A stretch of 64,000 nucleotides of DNA, from the NCBI GenBank assembly GCA_037355855.1, contig CM074769.1, positions 1,612,001-1,676,000 on the forward strand, in the 5' to 3' direction. The position numbers and the translations under genes are program-made. The DNA is from Pseudo-nitzschia pungens (lineage: Eukaryota > Bacillariophyta > Bacillariophyceae > Bacillariales > Bacillariaceae). The stretch's first letter is position 1, and every line of letters begins with the position of its first letter. A model generated the notes under the pieces. That model saw only the letters and a program-made list of their open reading frames with translations. It had not been told where the DNA came from and ran no database searches. Of the stretch, positions 45,551 to 56,656 are shown one piece after another.

Positions 45551-48234
45551 GAAGGGCGACACGGCCGGAGATGGGTGGGGATGGATTGGATTGGATTGGA
45601 TTGGACTGATTGGCTTTTGTCCAATTCAATTCCTCAAGGACGAGCGAACGAACCAACCAACGGATGGATGGATGGAGGGATTGGCTCCCTTTTGTTTCTT
45701 ACGAGTCCATTCGGTTGCACAGCCATTTCGTTCTCTTCTATGGTTTCAGTTTCGCCGATCACTAGTCCGTTTCAATTATATTGGAAGAGAACATTGCATC
45801 CAAACAACACCAAATTCATCACAAAACCAACTGGCCTTTGGTACCACCACACGGATAGCCACCCCCCCCATTCATTCATTGATTCATTGATTCATTGCTT
45901 TTCACAAAAGCGTGGACGTAAAATAAAATACACTATTCTCATTATTATTATTTATTTAGTAGTATACTTGGTTGATTTGTGGTTGTCAAAGTGCTTTTTC
46001 TCGCCTGCGCGCCTTGCGCCCAAAGGTTCCGTGTGGCTGATAGCGTAAGATTATCGTATGCCGAAATCCGAACTCTTCGAGCGCGAGACGAGGACGATCT
46101 CCGGACCTACCGTACCCCCTCCGAAGTGGAAGATGTTCCGTGTATGTAAGTGCCGTTTGTATGCATCCATGCATGCATGCATGAGTGCGTGCGTGCGTGC
46201 ATGCCTGCATCCCTCACGGCATGGTGTTGGTGTTAGTTCGGCAGGGAGCTAGGACAGGAAACGGCAAGATCGTCAACGGGGGACGGGAATGCTGCCTCTC
46301 CCACCCGAAACCCCAGCCTCGGCATTTGTATTTGTATTTCTACTTGTATTTGTATTTGTATTTGTATTGGCAAGGCGTGGCATGGCATGGCTTGGCGTGG
46401 CGTGGTGTGGTGTCTGTCGACCACCACATGAGTATTAGTGTTAGTGTTAGTATTCGTATTCGTAGTAGCAGTAGTATGTTCCGACACACGGGTGTCACGC
46501 CGCAAAAGGGAGCAGAGCAGCTCGATGGCTTGTGCAGAATGAATGAATCATCCATCCCCGGCCCTCCACGGTGCTTGTGGGTAACACAGTGAGTATCTGC
46601 TCATTTGAGATTGATTTATTCCATGATTCGATTCGTTTCGTTTCGTTTCGTTTCGTTTCGTTTCGATTTGATTCGTTTCGTTTTGGTTTGTCTTGGTTTG
46701 TCTGGGATCGACAGTGCCGTGCCATCGACAAACTCTTGGCCACTTTCATTCCACGACTATGTTTGGGTCGAACCGGTTTTTGGAGGATCCGAAACCCGGC
46801 TTTTCCGAGTTGTGGATGAATGAATGAATGAATGGATGCATGGATGCATGGATGAATGGATTGCTTTTGTAAGATTGAGATTGAGATTGAGGATTGAGAT
46901 GATTGCGATGACAGAGATGCAAAACGAGACGTGTCGGAACCTTCCCCGTGCGTGATCTCAACAAGGGGAGAGACGACACCAATTGGTAGTACCAGTACCA
47001 GTACCAGTACCAATACCAGTGCCGGTACTTCTTGCTCGTCTACACGAGTGCTCGTGCGGTACCAAGGTTCTCGATCCTCTGCAAACCCATGATTCGTTTG
47101 TTCCTTCTTCGCTGTTTGTGGCCATCCTCTTCCCCGTGCCTTTTTTCTATCCTCTCATCAACAAACAATATCAAGATCCAAAAAACGATTTGGGCACCTT
47201 TTGCAGCTGGTCGTGATTCAATTTTTGGGAAGAGGGTCTTTCTTGCTTCTTTGGTCGTCCGTGTCTCTTCAAAACTTGTGATGATGAGATTTCTGACTTC
47301 GTGCCGGTAACTTACTCGTAGGCACCGTAATCTTAATTATTACTATGATGTATGTAACTTTACTTCAGGAAAGTAATTTGTAATTTTACCGGTATGCTAA
47401 GCGCCGTAGTAAGTGTGTCTAGTACCAAAAAAGTCCGGATTCAGAGCTGGAGTCATGTTTCCAAACAGATGCAACAACGCAATAAGCCCTCATTGAGATC
47501 CACCCAATCGTTGACCTCCAATATCCCCGGGAGGTAATTTATGGAAAATGATAAAAATGGTCGTTACTGCCCTTCGAAAACTGTCCATGAGAAGGCGGAC
47601 GATGAATCGAGGCGCGAGTGCAAGGTGCAAGCTTCGTCCATAAAAAAATACTTGTACTACTACCGGTAATTACAATACTTATCATTCTGGTCAGCCTCTC
47701 GCAAAGGGGTCTTTGCCTTCTTTGTTGAAGACAACACGGCAGAAACAAAAAACAAACATCCTCGCTATTAGGTGTTACGATAAACACACCGGGAAGGAAA
47801 GCCGGTCCAATGTTCAAACACGATTGCTGATTGCTGCAGGTGGTTTGTTTGTTTCTTTCTTTCTTTGAGATTGTTTCGTTGTTTGTCCGTTGCGTTGCAA
47901 GTGTGGTCTCCGTACTTGTATGTCGGAATCGTTCATCACTTCATCATCGTCATCGTCATCCTGCAACACCATAGTAGAACTGTCGCTGTTTGTTGCAAAT
48001 TTCTTCACATGCGGTATCAAAAAACGATTCTCTCCGATTGCACATATTTTTTGGATACCGTATGGACAAACAATACTTCAACTACACATCGCTGTATCGT
48101 TCATTGCATCTATTAGCAATTTACATATTATTATTACTATCATTTCCGCAACTTCCACCAAACTCGGTTTCATTTTCACTGTTGGTTCACACGAAACAAA
48201 TAGAACACAAACTACTACTGAACATACCATTGCA
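45551..48234. other. 2.7 kb intergenic region of short tandem repeats
   Basis: No gene recognised. Tracts include GGATT (45581-45604), GCAT/GCGT (46165-46205), TTGTAT (46326-46366), GGCAT/GGCGT (46372-46412), TTTCG (46626-46680), GAAT/GGAT (46820-46862) and AGTACC (46986-47030). The segment before 48235 is the leader of the HSF gene; its frame stays open back to 47890 but without protein-like composition. Confidence 0.6.
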
Positions 48235-48560
48235 ATGAGCGCTTCCACCATGTCTCGTGCTTGGGCTTGCACCGAGCAGCACCAAGACTCTTCCGGGGAA
48301 GGACTCCACCCGAGCGACACCGGAAGCAGGAGACCCCTCCGAAAGTGCCGAAAACGGGTCATCGCCGCCCCTGCCCGAGAACCCCAGGGTCCGGCCAAAA
48401 AGAAGACCAAGAAAAATGCCGCGACGAGACCCCTCCCGTTGAAATCCACGCTCTCGTTCCACATCCCGGAGGAGGAGGATTCCACCGCGGAACAACCCTT
48501 CGTCACGGACGACGACGAGGACTCGATATCTTCCGCCGAAACAAACCGGCCCGCTGCCGC

Positions 48561-48591
<31 letters not shown>

Positions 48592-50118
48592 CCCCCAGCT
48601 GCAGCAAGAAGCACCGACAACAACGGTGTCCCCCCCACGGCCGCAACGACGGTCCCCCCCGAGGAAGTCCGCTCTCCTTCCCGCGCGGGTTCTCTCCCCC
48701 CCACACCCCTGCCCACCAGGCTCACGCAGGCCCAGATCCATTCCAAGTTTTACACCTTCCCGCACAAGCTCTTTGATCTCATGGAAGACAACGCTGCTTC
48801 GGACGGCAATGGCAATGGCCACGGCAATGGTCACGGCCACACCGGCATCGTCTCCTGGTCGACCGACGGGACCACCTTTTGCGTTCACGACCACGCCCGC
48901 TTCGCGGCCGAATACCTCCCAACCTACTTTGGCCACCACCAGTTCCGGTCCTTCGACCGCCAGCTCAACTTTTGGGGCTTCGAGATCATTTCTCCCCGGA
49001 ACATCAACAACAAGAGCTTTGGGGGCAAGGCGTGGAAGCACCCGTTTTTCCAGAGGGGCAAGCGGCATCTCTTGCAGAGGGTGACCCGCAAGCTCGTGAT
49101 CAAGCCACAACAGCAGCAGCAGCAGCAGCAGCGACAACAACAACAATCGTCGTCGTCGTCGTCCAAGAAACGGACGAGGGGGACGACCACTCGGACAACG
49201 TTCTCGCGTCGTCGGCGTTGTCTTCCTCCTTCTTCTCCTCCGCCTCTTGCTACCGCTGGCATCGTCCCTCGGCACGAATACCGCATGGCGAGCACCTTTT
49301 GCAAACCGATGAGCGGATGGACCCCGCCGCGCACGATATCTCCCGTCCGCGGAATGGGAATGGAGGATGGTGGGGGTGCTGCTGCTTCGGCAGCAAATGC
49401 AGATGCTGCTGTAGCTACGGCTCCTGCTACGCTCGCGGCGACTCGTTCTCTCACCTCGGGAACGATAGCTCTCGCCATGGACGCACTCGCGCCCTCGGAT
49501 CCCGCCACCTTCCACGAATACACTCGTTTTGCGAAAGCCACGGCAGAAACAGAAGCAGAAGCGGAACCAACAGCAACAGCGACGGCAGAAACGGATCCGG
49601 ATCTCGATCCAACACCGCACGGAGCCGCGCCGCCCGATCTCTCGGAAGACTTTCTGCCCCTCTTTCCCATCGAGTGGTTCCAGCAGGAAAGCGGCGCCCC
49701 GGACACCGAGCGGGGGGGGGACGACCGAGCAGAACCCACCGCGCTTCTCGACGGACCGAACAGCGGCCCCGAGCCCGGGAGCGTGGATTGCCGCGGCCCT
49801 TCCCTGCCGCTTCCGGGGGTGGGTGCTGTTTCGCCGGCGTCAGAAGGGGGCGATGCGGGGGTCGGGGAGGACGGCGGCGATACCAGCGAGGACAAGGACA
49901 GGGACAATTACAAGGACGACGGCGACTGGGGATTCGTGGGAAAGACCTTTCACGACGTTGACCTGGGGGAAGCGGATCTCTACCTGAACATCATCGAGGA
50001 CAGCAGCAACGGCATCGGGGATCGAGGGGCAGCGGGTGGAACCGCGGAGTGCGAGTGCGACTGCGCCTCCTTGCTGTGCGACTGCGTGCTCTCTTCCATT
50101 CTGCTTGCCAGCGTCTGA
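48235..50118 (+). CDS. Heat-shock-factor-type transcription factor
   Basis: From the ATG at 48235 the protein has 627 residues (the frame is open further upstream, but that part is not protein-like). The HSF DNA-binding domain spans about residues 172-285: FPHKLFDLMED, then a His/Gly/Asn-rich insertion, GIVSWSTDGTTFCVHD, the recognition helix region HHQFRSFDRQLNFWGFE, and WKHPFFQRGKRHLLQRVTR. HSF proteins bind inverted nGAAn elements; this family is greatly expanded in diatoms and most members are not tied to heat stress. The N-terminal part has a basic cluster (PAKKKTKK) and poly-Asn; a poly-Gln/Ser stretch follows the domain; the C-terminus is acidic and could activate transcription. No clear heptad trimerisation domain is visible. 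GC-rich, one exon. Confidence 0.92.
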
Positions 50119-51286
50119 GCAAGGGAACAAAAAACTGAAATGAATAAATAATAACAACAACGAAACAGACAGTGCGCGATCAATCAATCCATGAATCGGG
50201 AACGAGCGAGTTGGTAGGTTCGGATCCGGCACGCAACGATTGCGTCCACTCCGTTCCTCGCCATCGCGCGCAGAAGAAGGGCACCATTGGGTCTGTACCG
50301 TAGAGGAAATGTGTTGTACTAGTACGGGTAACCACCATTCATAGAGTCATAACAAACAATAATACGAAGTGTTAAACTGCAATTCAAAGTTGATCACACA
50401 TGGAACCGCAGTGCTCACCGTACCTGTACGGTATTCTTCGAATCAAAGATAGTAATAATACGGTGTGGTCGTTGGTCGACAGCATCGTGAGAGGCTTGAG
50501 ACAGCGGATCGTGGAGCAAGGAGTGAGGTAAGTAGGAAGTGCCGTACGGTACCGTAGTAACAGTCTCGGGATGAAAAAATATTCGGGAGTTCGTGGAGTT
50601 CGATGATAAAAAATGATGGATGGAGGTTGATACTACTACTACAAGTAAGCCTTACGGTAAGATACGAACGGTATCTTTCGTGATCTGTGATCCAAAGAAT
50701 CACCGGTTCTACCGTCTCCTCTGTACCTACATACGGTACGTACCCTACATCGGACTGGACGTCGTTCCAGTCGGTTCCAGTGGAATTCTTAGGAATCTTG
50801 GGAATAAACTAGTCTTTTATCGGTACCGGTATGACTAAGATCAAACAATCGTTGTTGGTGTGTGACTGAAGACTGAAATACTCGATACTGAAAACATTTC
50901 CGGAAAACACCTCAGGCGTCACAACTGGAACTTCCTCTCAAGCCCTTGTTCGGAGGATTTGACAAACACGGATTCCCGCATCGTAACAAACTGACGAGAG
51001 ATCGAAGGGTGAACTTTCCAGGTAAGCCTTATCCCATTCATCCCGATCACATCTTTGTTCGGTTCAGAAGTGGTGCATACGGTGTCACCGGCTCTTCCTC
51101 GCCACCGATTTCAGTCTCCGATACAACAAAAAATAATACGAAGTAACAGATAACACATCAAAAGGTTGAATCCAATCCAATCCAATCCAATCCAATCCAA
51201 TCCAATCCAATCCAATCCAATCCAATCCAATCCAATCCAATCCAATCCAATCCAATCCAATCCAATCGGAACCGACAAGCACCTTC
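50119..51286. other. Intergenic region upstream of the DUF4336 gene
   Basis: No gene. TACCGTA/GTACGG words at 50290-50840, then the AATCC array that leads into the DUF4336 start codon. Confidence 0.6.
51169..51267 (+). repeat. AATCC pentanucleotide array (about 20 units) before the DUF4336 gene
   Basis: Uninterrupted 5 bp repeats end 19 bases before the ATG at 51287. Confidence 0.95.
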
Positions 51287-52744
51287 ATGACGATCTTCGT
51301 TCCGAGGTGTCGATGGACGGCAACGGCGATGGCGATGGCCACCGTAGCCATCTGTCTCCTCGACACTGCCCGCGGGTGGACCGCAACGGAATCCGTCGTT
51401 TGTTTACGGCGATCGACGACCCAACTCGCCGCCAACTTGGACGAAATTTCAAACACCAACAATGGTGCAAACGACAATACCAATACCAATACCAATACCA
51501 ACAATCATGCCGCCAATCACCCTAGCCGCAGATCCTGGCTCGCCACCGCCGCGGCTAGCTCGGTGGGGTCCCTCTTTGCGGATCCCTCGAACGCAAACGC
51601 AAACACGAACGCGAACGCAAATCCCCTCCCCACCGAAGACCGTCGCGGCTACTCCCTTCGTTTTCCTACCCTCTTTGATCCGCTCTACGGACCGTCCTCG
51701 CGGAAAACGATCAAGCGATCCCTCGATGGCAGCGGCGGCGACGCGGGCACCATCTGGGCCCTGGAGCAGAACCTCGAGCTGGGGCCCCTGCAGACGCCCC
51801 TGCGGTGCACGGTGATCATGCTCCGCGACGGGACCCTCTGGGTCCACGCGCCGGTGGCCCCCACGCAAGAGTTTTTCGAGCTGGTCGAGTCCTGCGGTGC
51901 CCAGGACTCGACCGTCGCGCACCTGGTCGTGCCCACGTACGCCCTCGAGCACAAGGTCTTCGCGAAAGACTGCCTCCAGCGGTGGCCCGATGCCCAGCTG
52001 TGGACGAGCCGGGGGCAGTTCTCCTTTCCCTGGAGGGGGGTCGGGGACGAGCTCGTGTTCGGGAAAGCCGTGGACGGGGTTCTGGGCAATGCGCAAACGC
52101 CGCAGCCGCCGTGGAGGGACGAGATCGACTACCGCACCCTGGAGGGCGGGACCTTTTCGATCGGGGGAACCCCCACCACCCTTTCGGAGACGGCCTTTTT
52201 CCACAAAGCGACCAAGACGCTGATCGTGACGGATTCCGTGGCTCGCATCCCGGCGGAGGTTCCGCCCCTCAACGATCCCGACCGGCTGTTGCTGGTCTCG
52301 AAGCGGTCCACCTCCGATCCAATGCCGGAGGACACGCCGGAAGCGCGTCTCGCCGGCTGGAAAAAGACGGCCCTGCTGGTGTCCTACTTTTTTCCGGAAC
52401 ACGAGGAGCTCGACCCGGACCGTCCCGGAACCGTCGTGTGGACCGACGGCTGGGAGGACAACTTTGCGGCCCTGTCGGAACGACTGATTGTCCCGCCGGT
52501 GGTCCGGACCCTCATCTACGCGCAGAATCCCTCCCGCGTCAAGGAGTGGGTGGACGACGTGGCGACCATTTGGGACTTTGAGAAAATCGTTCCGGCCCAT
52601 TTCGAGGCCCCCATTGCCGCGGGACCGTCGGACCTGCGCAGGGCCTTTCGGTTTCTGGACGATCCGGGACTGGACGCCTTTCCCGAAAACGATTTGGCGC
52701 GGGGGCTGAAACCGATCGCCGACCTGGCGCTGAACCGGTTGTGA
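51287..52744 (+). CDS. DUF4336 protein (metallo-beta-lactamase-like fold), predicted thylakoid lumen
   Basis: Single exon, 485 residues. The N-terminus has a signal peptide-like stretch (AMAMATVAICLLDTARGW, with Trp at the cleavage +1 as in diatom plastid presequences), a Thr/Asn-rich linker (TNTNTN), then SRRSWLATAAASSVGSL, a twin-arginine signal before a possible A-x-A site, which points to the thylakoid lumen. The mature part matches DUF4336 as I know it: IWALEQNLELGPLQTPLRCTVI, then LRDGTLWVHAPVAPTQEF, VAHLVVPTYALEHKVF, and the GQFSFPWRG segment. The family has a metallo-hydrolase-like fold but lacks the full HxHxDH metal motif here (only LEH is visible), so catalysis is uncertain. Common in cyanobacteria and plastid-bearing eukaryotes. 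Confidence 0.85.
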   Translation: MTIFVPRCRWTATAMAMATVAICLLDTARGWTATESVVCLRRSTTQLAANLDEISNTNNGANDNTNTNTNTNNHAANHPSRRSWLATAAASSVGSLFADPSNANANTNANANPLPTEDRRGYSLRFPTLFDPLYGPSSRKTIKRSLDGSGGDAGTIWALEQNLELGPLQTPLRCTVIMLRDGTLWVHAPVAPTQEFFELVESCGAQDSTVAHLVVPTYALEHKVFAKDCLQRWPDAQLWTSRGQFSFPWRGVGDELVFGKAVDGVLGNAQTPQPPWRDEIDYRTLEGGTFSIGGTPTTLSETAFFHKATKTLIVTDSVARIPAEVPPLNDPDRLLLVSKRSTSDPMPEDTPEARLAGWKKTALLVSYFFPEHEELDPDRPGTVVWTDGWEDNFAALSERLIVPPVVRTLIYAQNPSRVKEWVDDVATIWDFEKIVPAHFEAPIAAGPSDLRRAFRFLDDPGLDAFPENDLARGLKPIADLALNRL

Positions 52745-53587
52745 GCGAGAAGGCAGCGGTGTGTGTGGCGGAAGGAAGCACCTGTGTCCCAAGAACGGCA
52801 TGGCAGCATTGTTTCGGTTTTTGTTTTTGCACCGGAATTGTTAGATTGAGATAGATAGTAATAGTAAACAATAGTCATGATAGAATGCTAAAGTATCTGT
52901 ATCTTGCTGTCCAATGCAGTGCCACCCGGACACGCACAAACACGCACCCACAGACACACACATATATACATATGGTGATTCCATCGTTCTTGTCTTGTGA
53001 TCTCTCCATCCACATCAATCTGCCACATGGTCGGTGACCTAGTGCAATCCGTACAAACAAGAAGATTGTTCACAGTTTTGCAATACTGTAGAATGAATCG
53101 AGAGTGCATCTGCATGAAAAGAGAAAAAGAGCCAGGAATGCTTCACTGTGTAATATTCTCCGGTTGCATACGCATACGGTATCCGTCAAATGCAACCGTA
53201 GTTGCGCGCGCTTTGCGCCCGTGCAACTCCTACTACATAGTACGTATACATAGGTACGTTTCTAAGTACGTGGACCCATTTTTAATGCCTGAGAGTACAG
53301 TACCGGTTGCGTCTTCGACCCCCTTAAGATTGCCGGAACAGTAGTTTTTTTCTCCGTATATTAACACGGAGGTGCGCAACCTTCGTTGCATTATTTTAAA
53401 GACGGGACTCATTATTATGTTAAAGACAGGACTCATGTCTAAGGAAAATTCTGTCAGTCGCCTCTCCGAAAGCTTCACAAAATCCCCTGTAATCCACTGT
53501 TTGCTCACTATTTCACCAAAAAAACCATGCTAAGACAACTGTCTACACTTCCATAGTAGAGGAACCACAACATGATGGGCCAACTCA

Positions 53588-53687
53588 GTACTATTAGTAC
53601 TAACAATAGGACTACTACTAGTAATAGTATTACTAGTAGTAGTAGTAGTACTAGTAATAGTACTGGATACTACTACTACTACTAGTT
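53588..53687. repeat. ACT/AGT/AAT trinucleotide region
   Basis: Alternating (ACT)n and (AGT)n runs with TAGTAATAGTA, largely self-complementary. Confidence 0.85.
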
Positions 53688-53752
53688 TGATATTTGATCA
53701 TCAGCAAGAGATATGAATAAGACAGCAGAAACAGCAATAACAGCAGCCCACG

Positions 53753-53940
53753 GACTGCTGGCAAACAGTGAGTCTACAGGGGGATACTGTTCAAGCGCTA
53801 TTGTATATGCTCAGATACTACAAGACACTCCCCTAGAGGTACAATAGTATTAGTCAATAGTGGGGGCATGATTTAGTGCTTGATTTAAAGGAGTTAGCTC
53901 AGCTCAGCTCAGCTCTGTATTTGTGACAGCATCTTGTTCC
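53753..53940 (+). repeat. Dispersed repeat of about 190 bp, copy A
   Basis: Shares ordered blocks with 63058-63248: GTGAGTCTACAG, ACTGTTCAAG, CCCTAGAGGTAC, GGGCATGAT, AAAGGAG, CAGCTCTGTAT and GTGACAGC. Same orientation. A weaker inverted relative lies at about 36890-37030. It could be a solo LTR or MITE; no terminal repeats were confirmed. Confidence 0.7.
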
Positions 53941-54658
53941 CTTGTAGCATAGCACTCCAGCATGGGCATGGTGATACCAATGGTGGTATGCATCTTAGTA
54001 CTACTACTACTAGTAGTAGTATTACTAGCATCATTTCATGTATTTGTACAATACTACTAGTTCCATGAGAACATCTAAACAAGTGTGAGCTCTGGTATAT
54101 GAAACAAACAATCACATCTGGAAATACATGCTGGCGCCTATCAGGACAGTACTCTAGGTAGTACCAGTAGTAGTATCCTGGCAGCCTTGCACCAACACCC
54201 CACTGTTTCACTAGTACTAGTACTAGTATTGCTGTTTGTTTTGTTGGCTAGGGGAAGTACCCCTGTTGTTGCTGCTAAGGCATGTTTTCAAAGTTCAAGT
54301 TTATTGTTGTTACCCTAGCCGGTCTGTGAATCTGCTCTTTAGATTGGCCGAAGAGATGTCAAGTAAAATCAGATAACATCTAAAGAAAAAATCGATGTCA
54401 AATTTTATCACGTGATTTTACACGGTGTTTCGACTTGGAAATATTTTTGTGATGCGTTCTACCGGTCTTAGGCATCGAGTGAATGCCATGTAGGATTGTA
54501 CGTGTTTCCCTGGTACTCATTCTTTTTTGTAACCAAATGAGTTTTGCGCGCGCCAAAAAAGCCCACGTAGAAATTCTACATGTTTTCTGGTACTCATTGT
54601 TTTTAGTTGCATACTGTGTAGTTACCATCACGGTACCGAGAACTCTGTTGAGCAAAAC

Positions 54659-54729
54659 TGCTTTGTCTGGGAATCGAACCCAGGACATCTGCTTGGAAGG
54701 CAGATATTTTACCACTAAACTAACAAAGC
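54659..54729 (-). tRNA. tRNA-Gly (anticodon UCC)
   Basis: The minus strand folds as a full cloverleaf: 7 bp acceptor stem (GCTTTGT with ACAAAGC), D arm GTTT-AGTGGTA-AAAT, anticodon arm TCTGC-CTTCCAA-GCAGA with anticodon TCC, variable loop of four, T arm CTGGG-TTCGATT-CCCAG, discriminator A. No intron. CCA is not encoded, as expected for a eukaryotic nuclear gene. The internal A box (TTAGTTTAGTGG) and B box (GGTTCGATTCC) are present. Confidence 0.95.
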
Positions 54730-55570
54730 TCGTTACTGCTACGATGCCACGTCACCGCTGTCAGAAATATATAAATAGATACATCTAAGTACCGTTGGTA
54801 ATCCGTTCAACTCAATTCGAAGAAAATCATTTCCATTGGAGGATGGAATTGCCTTTTTTTCTGGCGCGAACCAGAAGCCATGGCGACACCAAAGGCGCGC
54901 CAAATTCTAGGACAGACTTTTTGTGAATGAACCGTTCGTTCTCACATACCGGTACCGTTATTACGGTAAGATTACCTGGTACTAACTTTACAGGTGCGAG
55001 TACTGGTACCGCAACTGCCATACTACCGTAGGGTCCAACAGCGCGTCCACTGCTTCCTAACCTCACGTGCGTCTCCAGTAAGTTTGGTGGCAGCAGGGTC
55101 CGGCGCGCCAAATCCGGTAATCGGCATAGTTCTCCGACGGGTAAATTCAACGCAAGGGAAGCAGGGAACCATGTGCGTCGCTAGAATGCTCGTACTACCG
55201 GTACGTACCGGTTGGACCGCAGCGAGGTTGTCTCTCTACCGCAGAAAGGGAGCAAGGAGGCAAAAAATGCACATACGTCGTCTTCCCGGTAAGGTTTAGT
55301 TACTTCTTCGGGATCGACACGAACCCTTTCGTTCGGCATCAACTTTACCATAATAAGTTCTTCCTTTGTCGCAACAACGCTTCGAGCCAAGACACTGCAT
55401 ACCTGCCGGAAACCAAGGAAGCAACCCGAAGACAAGCTACACGGAGATCCAGCACGGAACAGCCCAATCGAATCGAATCGAATCAAATCAAATCAAATCA
55501 AATCAAATCAAATCAAACCAAATCGAATCGAATCGAATCGAATCGAATCAAATCCAGTCGCATCACCAAA
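54730..55570. other. Intergenic region before the Siva-like gene
   Basis: No gene. GGCGCGCCAAAT occurs twice (about 54892 and 55099). Several ACCGGTA words. An AATCR array runs up to the Siva-like start. Confidence 0.55.
55466..55555 (+). repeat. AATCG/AATCA pentanucleotide array before the Siva-like gene
   Basis: About 18 units; AATCG blocks at both ends and AATCA in the middle. It ends 15 bases before the ATG. Confidence 0.95.
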
Positions 55571-56656
55571 ATGGAGTACTCCTCGGATCGGACGATGATG
55601 ACAAGCAATACCAATCACTCTCCCCCCCACCCACGGCTCCGACCGCAATTCGTCTCGCCGTCGCTGCCTTGGTCGTCGCCCTTTGGAATCCGAGCATCCG
55701 CGTCCACGTCCACGTCCCCATTTGCGTCCCCGGGGAGATTTTCCAACGATTTTCCCGATCGATCCCCGGGTGCATCATCCGAAACGGCAACGGCAAAAGC
55801 ACACCCGAAACGGAGTCGGCACGTAATTCTGCCGCCGTTTCCGTCCACCCACAGCGGGGGCGACCAGAGCAGAGGCGAGGGCATGGACTGTAGCGACAGC
55901 GATGACAATTGCTATCACGATTACGATTGCAATTACGATTGCAATTACGAAAACACGGATTACGGCCGCGACCCATTCTTCCCCTCGAGCAAGCGGCGGC
56001 GTCTCTGGACGCAAGCGGTGCAAGAATCCGTCGGCGCATTGCAATCCAATCCTCCGTCCCAAGAACCGCCAAACTTTGTGCCGTGGGAGGATCACCACTG
56101 CCGGTCCGAGGCCCGAGGTCCACTCTCTAGCGCTTCCGGCACCGCCACTACTACCAGAAATGGCAATAACGGTGGCAGTGGGAGTGACAGCAGCAACATA
56201 ACCAACCCTGCCGTGCCGTGGTGGAAGAAACAGAAACCGAAACCCTCCCACCGCCGCATCGTCGAGCCGGAAGACGAGCCCATGGACGGAAGCCACGGCA
56301 CCAACAACGATGGGGAAAGCGCCCGCGTCGCCTGCCACGTGTGCTGCGCCTCCTTTGTCCCTCCCCCGCCGCCGACGATCCGCAGCGTCATGCCGGAAAA
56401 CGCCCTCCTCCACTACTTCTCGGTGCAACCGTCGAAGCCAACGCCGACGCCAACGCAGAGATGCACCGGGGCGTTTCGGCCCGGGACCGCGGTGCCGCGA
56501 TCGCCATCGCGATCGGCAGCTGCCGACTGCCCGTGCTGCGACCGGCCGACGTGTCCCGACTGCCGGAACCAGTGCGGGGTGTGCTCCCGGGAGTTTTGCT
56601 CCTTTTGCTGCACTTTCCGGTACCCCGGGACGACGGTGTGCCCGGATTGTTGCTGA
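55571..56656 (+). CDS. Siva-like Cys-rich zinc-binding protein
   Basis: Single exon, 361 residues. The first ~260 residues are low-complexity (Ser/Pro, Asn/Tyr/Asp-rich) with a basic cluster SSKRRRLW that may be a nuclear signal. Then CHVC (about residue 257), and at the very C-terminus a dense Cys cluster with spacing C-x2-C-x4-C-x2-C-x3-C-x2-C-x4-C-x2-C-x9-C-x2-C. This spacing agrees, up to the last pair, with the C-terminal zinc-binding region of the animal Siva family (apoptosis regulator that binds CD27-type receptors). The animal partners do not exist in algae, so only the fold, not the role, can be transferred. A RING or B-box relative is the alternative. Confidence 0.7.
   Translation: MEYSSDRTMMTSNTNHSPPHPRLRPQFVSPSLPWSSPFGIRASASTSTSPFASPGRFSNDFPDRSPGASSETATAKAHPKRSRHVILPPFPSTHSGGDQSRGEGMDCSDSDDNCYHDYDCNYDCNYENTDYGRDPFFPSSKRRRLWTQAVQESVGALQSNPPSQEPPNFVPWEDHHCRSEARGPLSSASGTATTTRNGNNGGSGSDSSNITNPAVPWWKKQKPKPSHRRIVEPEDEPMDGSHGTNNDGESARVACHVCCASFVPPPPPTIRSVMPENALLHYFSVQPSKPTPTPTQRCTGAFRPGTAVPRSPSRSAAADCPCCDRPTCPDCRNQCGVCSREFCSFCCTFRYPGTTVCPDCC

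Larger units (their letters stand above)
52745..54658. other. Intergenic region with trinucleotide tracts and a dispersed repeat
   Basis: No gene. ACT/AGT tracts at 53588-53687, 53998-54030 and 54160-54230, and the dispersed repeat at 53753-53940. Confidence 0.6.

Noticed and set aside
48187..49907. Long minus-strand ORFs (up to 477 codons) antisense to the HSF gene
   Set aside because: Shadow frames of a GC-rich gene; composition dominated by Arg, Gly and Ser with no domain, while the plus frame has a clear HSF domain.
51449..52801. 450-codon minus-strand ORF antisense to the DUF4336 gene
   Set aside because: Shadow frame; the plus frame carries the family motifs.
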